A stretch of 64,000 nt of DNA from Roseateles subflavus (GTDB taxonomy: Bacteria > Pseudomonadota > Gammaproteobacteria > Burkholderiales > Burkholderiaceae_C). Positions 9,034 to 16,072 of the stretch are shown here, piece by piece (within the stretch, counting starts at the first letter, position 1; every line of letters begins with the position of its first letter). Location: the NCBI RefSeq assembly GCF_030285365.1, contig NZ_JASVDS010000002.1, positions 682,001 to 746,000 of the forward strand. The letters run 5' to 3'. Both the position numbers and the translations under genes were made by a program. The notes under the pieces were generated by a model. It searched no databases and was not told the origin of the DNA. It saw only the letters and a list, made by a program, of their open reading frames with translations.

Positions 9034-9870
9034 CGCCGTCGTCAGCCCCAACTCACGCCCGATTCGGGTCATCGTCATGGCGGACTTTGCATGCGCGAGC
9101 CACAGGGCCTCTTCGCGTGTGGTCGAGACGGCCAGGTATTGCTGCAGCGTCCTTGCATCCTGCTGTTGACGCTGTACCTTGGCGACGTCGTTCGACCGAT
9201 CCAACGCAGCGCCCGTCCCCGCCCGCGCCTGCATGCGCGCAACAAACGCGTCGTCGCCAAGATAGATCTTCTGCCTGAGCGCCTGCTCCCACAAAGAACG
9301 CCCTTGCGGAGCCGCCACCAGCTCCACATAGCGCCGCACTGCACGCCGCCTCAAGGCCATCGTGCTCGCCTCCTTGCCCAGCAGGTAGCCGTGCAGGCCA
9401 TCCACGTTGAGCCAGCACGGCGCATCGCATTGCAGGCAGTGGGCGCGATAGCTGGACCATTGCCAGTCGCCAGGGCTCTCCACCATGCCGGCCCGCACCG
9501 GATTGAGCTCGACATAGCGGCAGACCTCCAGCAGATAGCTGTCCCGATCGACAAGAATTGCCTTGAACCGCCCCTGGAACAGATGCCCGACCTTGGCATG
9601 CCGACGGTTGTACGCCTGCGTGTAGATGCCGTTGAGCTGCTGCATCAGCGCCGAGAGATTGGCGCGGCGCGTGTACAGCACGAAGTGGTAGTGGTTGCCC
9701 ATCAGGCAGTAGGCCAGCATCTGGGCGTCGCAGCGCTGCAGGGTCTGGGCGACGATGGCCAGGAGACGATCCCGGTCAACATCGTCATCAAAGATGGGCT
9801 CCCGGCGATCACCGCGCGAGGTCACGTGGTAGATCGCACCGGGGAATTCGATGCGCAGAGGGCGGGTCAT
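8986..9870 (-). CDS. REP-associated tyrosine transposase (RAYT, TnpA_REP/Y1 family)
   Basis: 294 residues. The N-terminal half is a Y1/HUH nuclease domain: PLRIEFPGAIYHVTSRG at the start, the HUH motif H60-Y-H62 in MGNHYHFVLYTR, candidate catalytic tyrosines at residues 83 and 87 (GIYTQAYNRR), then the diagnostic GHLFQGRFKAILVD and YVELNPVRAGMV. The C-terminal part carries a helix-turn-helix (MTRIGRELGLTTARVSQLIKK). RAYTs cut and join single-stranded REP palindromes and are thought to spread them. Here the stop codon lies inside a REP core and over 15 further REP elements follow. GGAG sits 8 bases before the chosen ATG. Unlike an insertion sequence it has no terminal ends of its own. Confidence 0.95.
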   Translation of the reverse strand: MTRPLRIEFPGAIYHVTSRGDRREPIFDDDVDRDRLLAIVAQTLQRCDAQMLAYCLMGNHYHFVLYTRRANLSALMQQLNGIYTQAYNRRHAKVGHLFQGRFKAILVDRDSYLLEVCRYVELNPVRAGMVESPGDWQWSSYRAHCLQCDAPCWLNVDGLHGYLLGKEASTMALRRRAVRRYVELVAAPQGRSLWEQALRQKIYLGDDAFVARMQARAGTGAALDRSNDVAKVQRQQQDARTLQQYLAVSTTREEALWLAHAKSAMTMTRIGRELGLTTARVSQLIKKHGERIGP

Positions 9871-9990
9871 CGGGCCACTCCATTTCAACGTCAGTCGGAG
9901 TTGGAATTTAGGGCCTGATGCGGGTGAACTCGACGAGGGTGACGCGAGGCGTGGGCAGGGTAGTGGATGCTGGGAGAACAGGGGGCAGGG

Positions 9991-10018
9991 GGACTTGAAA
10001 TTTAAGGCCTGACCCTGG
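9991..10018 (+). repeat. Single REP element
   Basis: Single-form REP ending in AAGGCCTGACCCTGG. The 80 bases before it (from GGGCCTGATG at 9911) recur in degenerate form before the REP at 11871, showing that a longer composite has been copied. Confidence 0.85.
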
Positions 10019-10025
10019 TGCTCCT

Positions 10026-10046
10026 GGATTTAAGGCCTGACCCCGG
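10026..10046 (+). repeat. Truncated single REP element
   Basis: GGATTTAAGGCCTGACCCCGG: only the 3' half of the paired form remains. It lies 7 bases after the preceding element and just past the stop of the 65-residue gene. Confidence 0.8.
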
Positions 10047-10054
10047 TGCCTATG

Positions 10055-10252
10055 CTATTCGTCGTAGGTGAGGATCGGCTTCTGCAGCGCCGCAAGGTAG
10101 AGGTCGCAGTTGGCGCGGAGTGCGGAGATGCTGTCGGCAGCAGGAAACGTCGGAGTCTCGCTGTAGCCCTGGACGCTTCCGTCGTCGTGGTAGTGGACCT
10201 CGTAGATGGCGAGCTCTCCATCGCGGTCCATCACTCGGTATTCCCAGGTCAT
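10055..10252 (-). CDS. Conserved small hypothetical protein (65 aa)
   Basis: 65 residues beginning MTWEYRVMDRDGELAIYEVHYHDDGS and ending ...LYLAALQKPILTYDE. The acidic, aromatic-rich pattern (WEYRV, then an EVHYHDDG strand pair, then a Leu-rich helix) resembles small uncharacterised proteins common in proteobacteria; no function is known to me. It lies between REP elements, and a degenerate copy of its first ~20 codons with upstream sequence recurs at 12268-12342. No strong ribosome binding site is visible. I regard it as a real gene because of its protein-like composition and the copied fragment. Confidence 0.65.
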   Translation of the reverse strand: MTWEYRVMDRDGELAIYEVHYHDDGSVQGYSETPTFPAADSISALRANCDLYLAALQKPILTYDE

Positions 10253-10293
10253 GATTTGTTCGCTGAAAGGAGTCGGGAGTCAGGGGGCAAGTC

Positions 10294-10343
10294 GGGGGGC
10301 AGGCCTTAAATCTGTAGGCCTTTGGATTTAAGGCCTGACCCTG
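10294..10343 (+). repeat. Paired REP (BIME)
   Basis: Inverted pair with GGCAGGCCTTAAATCT facing GGATTTAAGGCCTGACCC around GTAGGCCTT. One arm base differs from the consensus. Confidence 0.88.
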
Positions 10344-10350
10344 GCTACGG

Positions 10351-10378
10351 GGACTTGAAACTTAAGGCCTGACCCCGG
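10351..10378 (+). repeat. Single REP element
   Basis: GGACTTGAAACTTAAGGCC followed by TGACCCCGG; the same ACTTAAGG variant recurs at 12224-12252. Confidence 0.85.
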
Positions 10379-10453
10379 TCCCATGCTCTTATCGTGATGG
10401 CGGCGCCGAAGTTCATTCTGGCATCGGTGTATCGATCATCCAGTCCGGGGCAA

Positions 10454-10502
10454 GGGTCAGGCCTTAAATATGTAGGTCTTTAGATTTAAGGCCTGACCCT
10501 GG
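10454..10502 (+). repeat. Paired REP (BIME)
   Basis: GGGTCAGGCCTTAAATA and TAGATTTAAGGCCTGACCC flank GTAGGTCTT, a loop variant. Confidence 0.88.
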
Positions 10503-10505
10503 CTC

Positions 10506-10646
10506 TCCCTCAATCGCACGCGGCACCGCCGCAAGCATCCGCCGGACCCTGAGCAGTACAAGACGGAGATTGCCCGCCGAGTCAGCCGTGGAGGCTGGCA
10601 CTCACAGCCAGTCTGGCGGTATGTCCGCCGGATGGCGCATGCCTGA
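10506..10646 (+). pseudogene. Remnant of an unidentified coding sequence between REP elements
   Basis: A 46-codon open stretch reads SLNRTRHRRKHPPDPEQY, then KTEIARRVSRGGWHSQPV and WRYVRRMAHA before a TGA at 10644. It is basic and has gene-like composition, but has no start codon because the frame runs straight into the REP at 10454-10502. It looks like the 3' end of a gene cut by REP insertion or deletion. I do not recognise the family. Confidence 0.4.
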
Positions 10647-10716
10647 CCCCGGCTCCCGAAACTATTTTTGAATGCTACTTTGGATTCTCTGCTTGCCGAA
10701 GGACTTCGGGCAAGTC

Positions 10717-10767
10717 GGGGGTCAGGCCTTAAATCTGTAGGCCTTTAGATTTAAGGCCTGACCCTGG
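10717..10767 (+). repeat. Paired REP (BIME)
   Basis: Consensus form: GGGTCAGGCCTTAAATCT, loop GTAGGCCTT, AGATTTAAGGCCTGACCC. The arms match perfectly over 18 bases. A short TGACCCTGGCTAC remnant follows at 10776. Confidence 0.9.
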
Positions 10768-10821
10768 CTACGGTGTGACCCTGGCTACCGGGTAGAGGAT
10801 GCTGGGGGGAGAGGGACAGGG

Positions 10822-10849
10822 GGACTTGAAATTTCAGGCCTGACCCCGG
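10822..10849 (+). repeat. Single REP element
   Basis: GGACTTGAAATTTCAGGCC followed by TGACCCCGG, with one substitution in the core. Its upstream flank (GAGGATGCTGGGGGGAGAGG) resembles that of the REP at 9991. Confidence 0.8.
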
Positions 10850-10911
10850 TTCCAGGTGCTTGGCGCACGCTGTGAATTAGAGTTTGGTCTCCCACCCTGA
10901 CCGGACGCTCT

Positions 10912-11523
10912 ATGTGTCGATCCACGCCCCTCCAGTTGCGCAAGCTGTTGCTGCCGTTGTTCGTTGCTGTGTCGACGCATGCGTCTGCGGATGTGTTGCC
11001 ACCACCCATTGGCTACAAGCCGCCGCCACCGCGTCAGACCCTTGCTGTGGAGGTGCAAGCTCGGATGGGAACGGTCCAGTCGCTTCCAATGCAGCTGCGG
11101 TTTCCAGTCAGCGGAACGTGGCCCAATCCCGAGCGCTCGTCGACGACATGGCCCCTGAGCAACGGTGGATGCCTGAGCCTGATCCTGCACGACTTCCGGG
11201 ACGGCACGGTGCGGCCTACAGGGCAGCTGTTGGATGAGTCATGCAACGCCCCTCTTGGAGACTGGCTGGAGCTGCGCGCGGACGGCAAACCGACTCAGTT
11301 CAGCGCCATGGTCGGTGTTGACGTCTTGGAGATCCAGGTGTTCGTGCGCTGGGTCGACTTGAATGGAGAAGGCTTGTCGGCGCTGGCCAGGGCCGAACTG
11401 CAGGAGGAGCCTCAGCTGACGCCGGCTCAGCTGCAACTGCAACTCCAGCAGCGGCAGTCCTTGGCATATCGCATCCAGATGGAGGCCACGGACCGAGCCT
11501 GGAGGGCGACACGCCGCCGGTAG
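10912..11523 (+). CDS. Hypothetical secreted protein inside REP array
   Basis: 203 residues with an N-terminal signal peptide (LRKLLLPLFVAVSTHASADV), a proline-rich start of the mature part (LPPPIGYKPPPP), then a beta-strand-like middle with a Cys pair (GGCLSLILHD...DESCNAPL) and a Gln-rich helical C-terminus (TPAQLQLQLQQRQ). This suggests a periplasmic or envelope protein. No family was recognised. The ATG at 10912 lacks a clear ribosome binding site. It is the longest gene carried within the array; its codon use is close to the host, so it may be a resident gene that the array has surrounded. Confidence 0.6.
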   Translation: MCRSTPLQLRKLLLPLFVAVSTHASADVLPPPIGYKPPPPRQTLAVEVQARMGTVQSLPMQLRFPVSGTWPNPERSSTTWPLSNGGCLSLILHDFRDGTVRPTGQLLDESCNAPLGDWLELRADGKPTQFSAMVGVDVLEIQVFVRWVDLNGEGLSALARAELQEEPQLTPAQLQLQLQQRQSLAYRIQMEATDRAWRATRRR

Positions 11524-11556
11524 GATTTCTAGCGCTGCACTGTTGGCGGCTTTCAT

Positions 11557-11600
11557 CAAGAGGCGGGGTCATTCAAGAGGCGGGGTCAAGAGGCGGGGTC
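11557..11600 (+). repeat. Short tandem GAGGCGGGGTC repeats
   Basis: AAGAGGCGGGGTC occurs three times with spacers of 3-4 bases or less, leading directly into the paired REP at 11595. This looks like slippage or repeated partial REP insertion. Confidence 0.7.
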
Positions 11601-11643
11601 AGGCCTTAAATATGTAGGCCTATAGATTTAAGGCCTGACCCCG
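11595..11643 (+). repeat. Paired REP (BIME)
   Basis: GGGTCAGGCCTTAAATA and TAGATTTAAGGCCTGACCCC flank GTAGGCCTA. Confidence 0.88.
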
Positions 11644-11645
11644 AT

Positions 11646-11815
11646 GCTTCATGTATCGATGGTTACGAAACACGGGGGTGGGGTCAGGCCGCAAATCTGT
11701 AGGCCTTTAGATTTAAGGCCTGACCCTGGTGCTTCATGTATCGATGGTTACGAAACACGGGGGTGGGGTCAGGCCGCAAATCTGTAGGCCTTTAGATTTA
11801 AGGCCTGACCCTGGT
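11646..11815 (+). repeat. 85-bp perfect tandem duplication containing paired REPs
   Basis: Bases 11646-11730 and 11731-11815 are identical. Each unit carries a 35-base spacer (GCTTCATGTATCGATGGTTA...) and a paired REP in which the left arm has the variant GGCCGCAAATCT. The paired REPs lie at 11680-11729 and 11765-11814. Confidence 0.93.
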
Positions 11816-11870
11816 GCTTAGGGCCTGATGAGGGTGAGCTCGACGAGGGTGACGCGAGGCGTGGGCAGGG

Positions 11871-11897
11871 GGCTTGAAATTTAAGACCTGACCCCGG
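11871..11897 (+). repeat. Single REP element
   Basis: GGCTTGAAATTTAAGACC followed by TGACCCCGG, with the AAGACC core variant. The preceding 50 bases repeat the sequence at 9911-9957. Confidence 0.82.
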
Positions 11898-11960
11898 CTC
11901 CGCTGGTGCTTGTCTCGATGAGGAAGTTCATTTGAGGGGCTTGGGCGGGTGGATGGGGGA

Positions 11961-11983
11961 CTGTTAATTCAAGACCTGACCCC
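11961..11983 (+). repeat. Single REP, AAGACC variant
   Basis: CTGTTAATTCAAGACCTGAC then CCC. Its core CAAGACCTGACCCC matches the 15-base motif dispersed elsewhere in the window. Confidence 0.75.
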
Positions 11984-11992
11984 AATGCCATA

Positions 11993-12042
11993 GGGGTCAG
12001 GCCTTAAATCTGTAGGCCTTTAGATTTAAGGCCTGACCCTGG
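11993..12042 (+). repeat. Paired REP (BIME)
   Basis: Consensus paired form with perfect 18-base arms and loop GTAGGCCTT. Confidence 0.9.
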
Positions 12043-12065
12043 TGCGGATGGGGCCTTGTGGAGAC

Positions 12066-12113
12066 GGGGCGGACTGTAGTCTGAAGGCCTTTAGATCTAT
12101 GGCCTGACCTCGG
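12066..12113 (+). repeat. Degenerate paired REP
   Basis: Still shows CTGTAG...AAGGCCTTTAGAT and GGCCTGACCTCGG, but the left arm has been largely lost. This is a decayed copy of the paired form. Confidence 0.6.
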
Positions 12114-12185
12114 CTCTGTCTACCACGGCTCCAGCACAAGCTTTACGCCCGTCAGGTGCGGTGCTTCTTAGAAGCAGTTGGTCTT

Positions 12186-12206
12186 TGGATGCAAGACCTG
12201 ACCCCG
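12186..12206 (+). repeat. Single REP with the 15-base GCAAGACCTGACCCC motif
   Basis: TGGATGCAAGACCTGACCCC. Bases 12191-12205 are an exact copy of the motif that also occurs at 17257, 18624, 39181 and 42103. Confidence 0.78.
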
Positions 12207-12223
12207 TGCTGCGAGGGTGGTAG

Positions 12224-12252
12224 GGACTTGAAACTTAAGGCCTGACCCCGGT
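12224..12252 (+). repeat. Single REP element
   Basis: GGACTTGAAACTTAAGGCC then TGACCCCGG, the same variant as at 10351-10378. Confidence 0.85.
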
Positions 12253-12267
12253 CCTGGTAGTAGATCA

Positions 12268-12342
12268 TCATAGATGGCGAGCTCTCCACCGCGGTTCATC
12301 ACTCGGTATTCCCAGGCCATGATTTGTTCGCTGAAAGCGGGG
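12268..12342 (-). pseudogene. Degenerate copy of the 5' end of the 65-aa gene
   Basis: On the minus strand this segment has an ATG and the codons MAWEYRVMNRGGELAIYD, matching the first 18 residues of the 65-residue gene at 10055-10252 (MTWEYRVMDRDGELAIYE). The upstream 20 bases (CTTTCAGCGAACAAATC) match too. The frame then runs into unrelated sequence and the rest of the gene is missing. The flanking GGGGGCAAGTCGGGGG-REP arrangement is the same as at 10277-10343, so the whole block was copied. Confidence 0.8.
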
Positions 12343-12351
12343 GGCAAGTCG

Positions 12352-12401
12352 GGGGTCAGGCCTTAAATCTGTAGGCCTTTAGATTTAAGGCCTGACCCCG
12401 A
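12352..12401 (+). repeat. Paired REP (BIME), last of the array
   Basis: Consensus paired form, perfect arms, loop GTAGGCCTT, followed by GATGCCCGATGCCCCGATGCC short repeats. It lies 55 bases beyond the stop codon of the OLD-family gene. Confidence 0.9.
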
Positions 12402-12455
12402 TGCCCGATGCCCCGATGCCCCCGCTACGGCTCTAGGCTCTACAGGCTGGTGCCC

Positions 12456-14120
12456 TCATAAGATGCTTGCGAAAACACGACTTAGCACCTTTTTGAAGGC
12501 CGCGAGATCTGCCGTGCCCGACAGTTCAACTGCACGCTCCGCCAACCCCTTTTTAAACGTATCGCGGAATGCAAAGAAGGTGATGTTGTCGTTTGTATCT
12601 TCCACAAGCTCAACCTGCGCGGGACGCTCTTTGGCCAATGCGCGTTTTACTCGATCGGAACAAAGATTCTCGATATCAGCTGGAAGCTGGAAGTAGTCCG
12701 AATTCGCCTTCCATGTGACGCCGTCCCGTTTCCCTCGCCCGAGCAACCCACTGAGCGCTTTCGCCCCGGCGCTGTCACCGTCGATGATTAGTCTAATTGC
12801 AGTGGAGCCATCGCTGTAAGAGCGTAGCGATTCAAATAAGTAGGTCGCGGAGGTCGCATTACCTGCTGGAAAGAACTTCACGTCGTACGAAGGGAGAGGA
12901 AACTCAGTGGACAACTTTTTCAATGCACCAGAGAGGAGAATTTCATCACTAGGTCCTTCTACGACGACATTCAAAGGAAAGAGGGTCATTGAATCCAGTA
13001 GGGAAACTCCCAGAGTCTGCCGCGCCAGATCGTAGTCCTTGCCAACGACATATGTCGAGTGGGGGCTGGTCGAATGTTTGTCAACGATCCAGGTGGCGCA
13101 TGACACTTTGTCGCGAATTATGAAGTGAGGGCAGTGCGTTGTAATGACCGTTTGTACTTCTTGCGCGAACCGCGCCATGACGCCCGCCATTTCACGCTGC
13201 TTGCTGGGGTGAAGAAAAGACTCAGGTTCTTCGATGGCCCATATGAAAGTAACTCTCGAATTGTGGCGTTGCGGATGGTTGTCTGCAAGGAATTTGAGAA
13301 GAAATATCAAGCTGCTGGTCTGGATTCCAGCGCCCTTTGATCGCACACCAGTTTCGGCGGTATCGCTGATAACGGCCGTTAAACTTGGAAGCATCTCCTC
13401 TAAGTTCGAAAATGGAAGCCGAAGCTTCAGATGCCGAATTTCTTTGAACACCTCGCGAACAGAGTCTGTTACGGAGGTTGAGGTGGACTCAAGCTCCGGT
13501 TGTAGTTTCTGCATCAGAACTTCAATTGCGGCGTTGATTTCTCGCCGACTTTTCGTAGCTCCGCTCCATCCGCTGAAGATCGTCCGTATCAACTCAGAGC
13601 CGATCTCTCGGTTGATGCTCTCTAGCGAGTCACGACCGACCGGAATGTATTTGAACGCCACCGACTGGCGAACTGCGTCGCGAACCTTCTCAATCAAGGT
13701 CCTATTGATATTCTTGACGCCAAGCTTTCCGATGAACTGCCAAGATTCGACTCCGTGCTTTGAATAGGACAGGCGAAGTGAAAGTAGTTCGCCATCCAAT
13801 CGCAGCTGAGTCGACTCGGCTTCCAATTCATCCAATGCACGAGTAATTAGGACTTCCTTCTTGGGCTCATAGGAGATCGTCACAGTAATCTTCGTCTGAT
13901 CGCCCTTGGAAAGATTTCCAACCTTCGGGTAATCAAGGTCCGTTGTGTATGGAGCACCTTCGACATCACCGGTGAAGAATAGGTTCAATGCTCGAAGGAT
14001 GTTGGACTTGCCGGAGTTGTTTGGGCCGACAACGGAAGTCAGATTTCCAAACTCCATACGCAGCGGCGTTCCGACGATGGATCGGAAGTTCTGAACTTCC
14101 ACGGACTTAAGGTTCAGCAT
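12456..14120 (-). CDS. OLD-family ATP-dependent nuclease (AAA ATPase + TOPRIM)
   Basis: 554 residues. The N-terminal ABC/SMC-like ATPase has an FRS start (VEVQNFRSIVG), Walker A G32-PNNSGKS39, a Walker-B-like AIEEPESFLHP and a switch His (VITTHCPHFI). The C-terminal TOPRIM domain shows VVVEGPSDEILL and RLIIDGDSAGAKAL, the acidic metal-binding motifs of class 1 OLD nucleases. OLD proteins cleave DNA and often act in phage defence, alone or with partners such as a UvrD-like helicase (Gabija) or a reverse transcriptase. No such partner is present here. The gene is visibly poorer in GC than its neighbours and lies between the REP array and a spacer, both signs of acquisition. It may act alone or with the small gene at 14406. 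Confidence 0.9.
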   Translation of the reverse strand: MLNLKSVEVQNFRSIVGTPLRMEFGNLTSVVGPNNSGKSNILRALNLFFTGDVEGAPYTTDLDYPKVGNLSKGDQTKITVTISYEPKKEVLITRALDELEAESTQLRLDGELLSLRLSYSKHGVESWQFIGKLGVKNINRTLIEKVRDAVRQSVAFKYIPVGRDSLESINREIGSELIRTIFSGWSGATKSRREINAAIEVLMQKLQPELESTSTSVTDSVREVFKEIRHLKLRLPFSNLEEMLPSLTAVISDTAETGVRSKGAGIQTSSLIFLLKFLADNHPQRHNSRVTFIWAIEEPESFLHPSKQREMAGVMARFAQEVQTVITTHCPHFIIRDKVSCATWIVDKHSTSPHSTYVVGKDYDLARQTLGVSLLDSMTLFPLNVVVEGPSDEILLSGALKKLSTEFPLPSYDVKFFPAGNATSATYLFESLRSYSDGSTAIRLIIDGDSAGAKALSGLLGRGKRDGVTWKANSDYFQLPADIENLCSDRVKRALAKERPAQVELVEDTNDNITFFAFRDTFKKGLAERAVELSGTADLAAFKKVLSRVFASIL

Positions 14121-14405
14121 GGATTTTCTCGACTGTAATCAATGACGCTGGGTGATGGCTTGCGCATGCTAGGGTGGTGACTTGCCATTAGCCGTTGGAT
14201 CATACGCAGAACCCGTGCACCACGTCGTCGCGTTAATACGCAGGAGCATGCACGCAAACTGGGCAAGTTGCGCATGAGTCGCGAGCAGGGGCACCTTGAA
14301 GCGCCTTTTCGTCAACGAATGCTCCTGGCAGATAGTGGCCAACCGCATGCACTTCGCTAACGGCAACAACAGCTGCTAGACCGCAGCAATGCCGACTACG
14401 CTGAA
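14121..14405. other. Low-information gap upstream of OLD gene
   Basis: 285 bases containing only weak ORFs without ribosome binding sites. It should hold the promoter of the OLD gene. No repeat, RNA gene or attachment-site duplication was recognised. Confidence 0.35.
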
Positions 14406-14738
14406 TTACCTTGCCGCTTCTTGGCTTGACGCCCTGATGCGTTGGCAGGCGGCTCCCAGTTTCTCCGCCAACGGTCCCAGCAGACACACCATCCCACCCG
14501 AGCGCACCCGATTCTCAGGATCCACCCCGAGCAAAGCCAGTATCACTTCCAGCGCTTCTAGTATCTCCAACTGCTGCCGATACGCCCCCGCCAAGCCCGC
14601 GCGCGCACCTTGCCCCCATTCGGCCCACGCAGCAGCATCCCCCGCCTGCATCTCCAGCAGCCGATCCAATTCATCAAGAATGTCGGAAATCCCAAAGCGC
14701 AGAACACGCCCAGAGTTGGATTGATCAGATTCGCCCAC
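14406..14738 (-). CDS. Small hypothetical protein upstream of OLD gene
   Basis: 110 residues starting at GTG 14738, preceded by a good ribosome binding site (AAGGAGATCTC). The sequence is mostly helical: SDILDELDRLLEMQAGDAAA, then a Leu/Glu-rich helix (QQLEILEALEVILALLGVD) and a C-terminal RAASSQEAAR-like tail. No domain was recognised. It shares strand with the OLD-family gene 285 bases downstream, so co-transcription is possible but not shown. It could equally be the last gene of an older operon. No signal peptide or membrane segment is seen. Confidence 0.6.
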   Translation of the reverse strand: MGESDQSNSGRVLRFGISDILDELDRLLEMQAGDAAAWAEWGQGARAGLAGAYRQQLEILEALEVILALLGVDPENRVRSGGMVCLLGPLAEKLGAACQRIRASSQEAAR

Positions 14739-14869
14739 GAGATCTCCTTCGGGTTACCCGCAGATCTCATCGGGACGCCAATCCCTGGCCCTGGTAGGCA
14801 GGGCCATGCCCAGTGTCGGCATTGCCACCGCAACGCGCCTCACCAAGCCTGCTGAAACTCTCCGTCCAG

Positions 14870-14902
14870 CCAACAAAAAACCCGCCACACGGGCGGGTTC
14901 TT
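14870..14902 (-). terminator. Rho-independent terminator after ferredoxin reductase
   Basis: On the minus strand AACCCGCC, a CGTGT loop and GGCGGGTT are followed by TTTTTG. It lies about 20 bases past the stop of the ferredoxin-NADP reductase gene. Confidence 0.88.
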
Positions 14903-14922
14903 CAATCTCAGTCAGTGCCGAC

Positions 14923-16029
14923 TCAGTCGAACACCGGGGTTTCAACGCCCAGCACCTTGTGCAGCTTCGGACTCGTCGTCGTGTACTGCAGATGCACCCG
15001 CTTCTCCGGATTGATGATCGGCATCGCACCGAAGGCAGCCAGCGCAGCCTCATGGAAGCCCGACAGGATCAGCTTCTTCTTGCCCGGGTAGGTGTTGATG
15101 TCACCCACGGCGAAGATGCCAGGCACGCTGGTCTGGAACTTCTCGGTGTCCACGAGGATCTGCTTGCGCTCCAGGGCCAGGCCCCACTCGGCGATGGGGC
15201 CGAGCTTGGGGGAGAGGCCGAAGAAGACGAGGACCTGGTCGCAGGGCACGACACGGGTCACGCCGTCGCCGCCGGTGACCTTCACGCCCTTGAGCACGCC
15301 GTCCTCGCTCTCGTCCAGGTCCGTGACCTGGCCGACGATGAACTGCATCTCGTAGTTGTCGCAGAGCTCCTTCATCGTGGCCACGCTGGCCGGGGCGGCG
15401 CGGAAGCCGTCGCGGCGGTGCAGCAGGATGACGCTCTCGGCCTTGTGCGGGTTGCCGTCTTCGTTGCCGCCGCAGAAGTTCAGGGCCCAGTCGAGGGCGG
15501 AGTCACCGCCGCCGACGATCAGCAGGTTCTTGCCAGCGAACTGCTCGGGCTTGCGCACGCGGTAGTGGACCTGCGAGCCCTCGTGCTTGTCGATGCCGTC
15601 GACCTTCAGGGTGCGGGGCTGGAAGGAGCCCACGCCGCCGGCGATGAAGATGGTCTTGGTCAGGAACTGCGTGCCCTTGGAGGTGGCCACGAAGAAGCGG
15701 CCGTCTTCCTGCTTCTCCACCGTGGTGACTTCCTGGCCCAGATGGAAGGTCGCGCCGAAGGGCTCGATCTGCTTCATCAGGTTGTCCGTCAGCTCCTTGC
15801 CGGTGACGACGGGCAGGGCGGGGATGTCGTAGATGGGCTTGTCGGGGTAGAGCTCGATGCACTGGCCACCGGGGTAGGCCAGGGAGTCAATGATGTGGGC
15901 CTTGATCTCCAGAAGGCCGAGTTCGAACACCTGGAACAGGCCCACGGGGCCGGCGCCAACGATGACGGCATCGGTTTCGATCACGCCAGCCGAGGCGGAG
16001 GAGGTCGCTTGAGTCACTTGAGGATCCAA
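14923..16029 (-). CDS. Ferredoxin--NADP+ reductase, thioredoxin-reductase-like type
   Basis: 368 residues with two Rossmann nucleotide-binding motifs: FAD-binding [19 protein letters not shown] near residue 22 and NADPH-binding [15 protein letters not shown] near residue 170. [21 protein letters not shown] is a hallmark of the FNR type related to YumC/thioredoxin reductase. The redox-active CxxC of true thioredoxin reductases is absent between the domains, which supports an FNR. It transfers electrons between NADPH and ferredoxin or flavodoxin in the cytoplasm. The ferredoxin gene fdxA is 43 bases upstream on the same strand, so the two form an electron-transfer pair. A terminator follows. 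Confidence 0.9.
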   Translation of the reverse strand: MDPQVTQATSSASAGVIETDAVIVGAGPVGLFQVFELGLLEIKAHIIDSLAYPGGQCIELYPDKPIYDIPALPVVTGKELTDNLMKQIEPFGATFHLGQEVTTVEKQEDGRFFVATSKGTQFLTKTIFIAGGVGSFQPRTLKVDGIDKHEGSQVHYRVRKPEQFAGKNLLIVGGGDSALDWALNFCGGNEDGNPHKAESVILLHRRDGFRAAPASVATMKELCDNYEMQFIVGQVTDLDESEDGVLKGVKVTGGDGVTRVVPCDQVLVFFGLSPKLGPIAEWGLALERKQILVDTEKFQTSVPGIFAVGDINTYPGKKKLILSGFHEAALAAFGAMPIINPEKRVHLQYTTTSPKLHKVLGVETPVFD

Positions 16030-16072
16030 TCTATCGAGTCCGGGCCCCTTTGTTCGTGGCCCGCAGGGGTAA

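Larger units (their letters stand above)
9902..12401. repeat. REP/BIME array associated with the RAYT
   Basis: A region of about 2.5 kb is studded with one palindrome family whose core is AAGGCCTGACCC. Two forms alternate: a single form (GGACTTGAAATTTAAGGCCTGACCCCGG type) and a paired form where GGGTCAGGCCTTAAATCT and AGATTTAAGGCCTGACCC flank a 9-base loop containing GTAG, the tetranucleotide typical of RAYT-linked REPs. Nearly all copies point the same way on the plus strand. Short genes and gene fragments sit between the copies. Individual elements are listed separately. Confidence 0.93.

Noticed and set aside
8986-9870. IS200/IS605 insertion sequence
   Set aside because: The transposase belongs to the RAYT subgroup with a C-terminal helix-turn-helix and lacks left/right IS ends and tnpB; it is not a mobile IS by itself.
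10294-12401. CRISPR array
   Set aside because: Repeats are imperfect palindromes at irregular spacing with genes between them, no constant spacer length and no cas genes. They are REP/BIME elements tied to the RAYT.
12456-14120. Gabija defence system
   Set aside because: The OLD-type GajA-like protein is present but no UvrD-like helicase (GajB) follows; the next sequence is the REP array.
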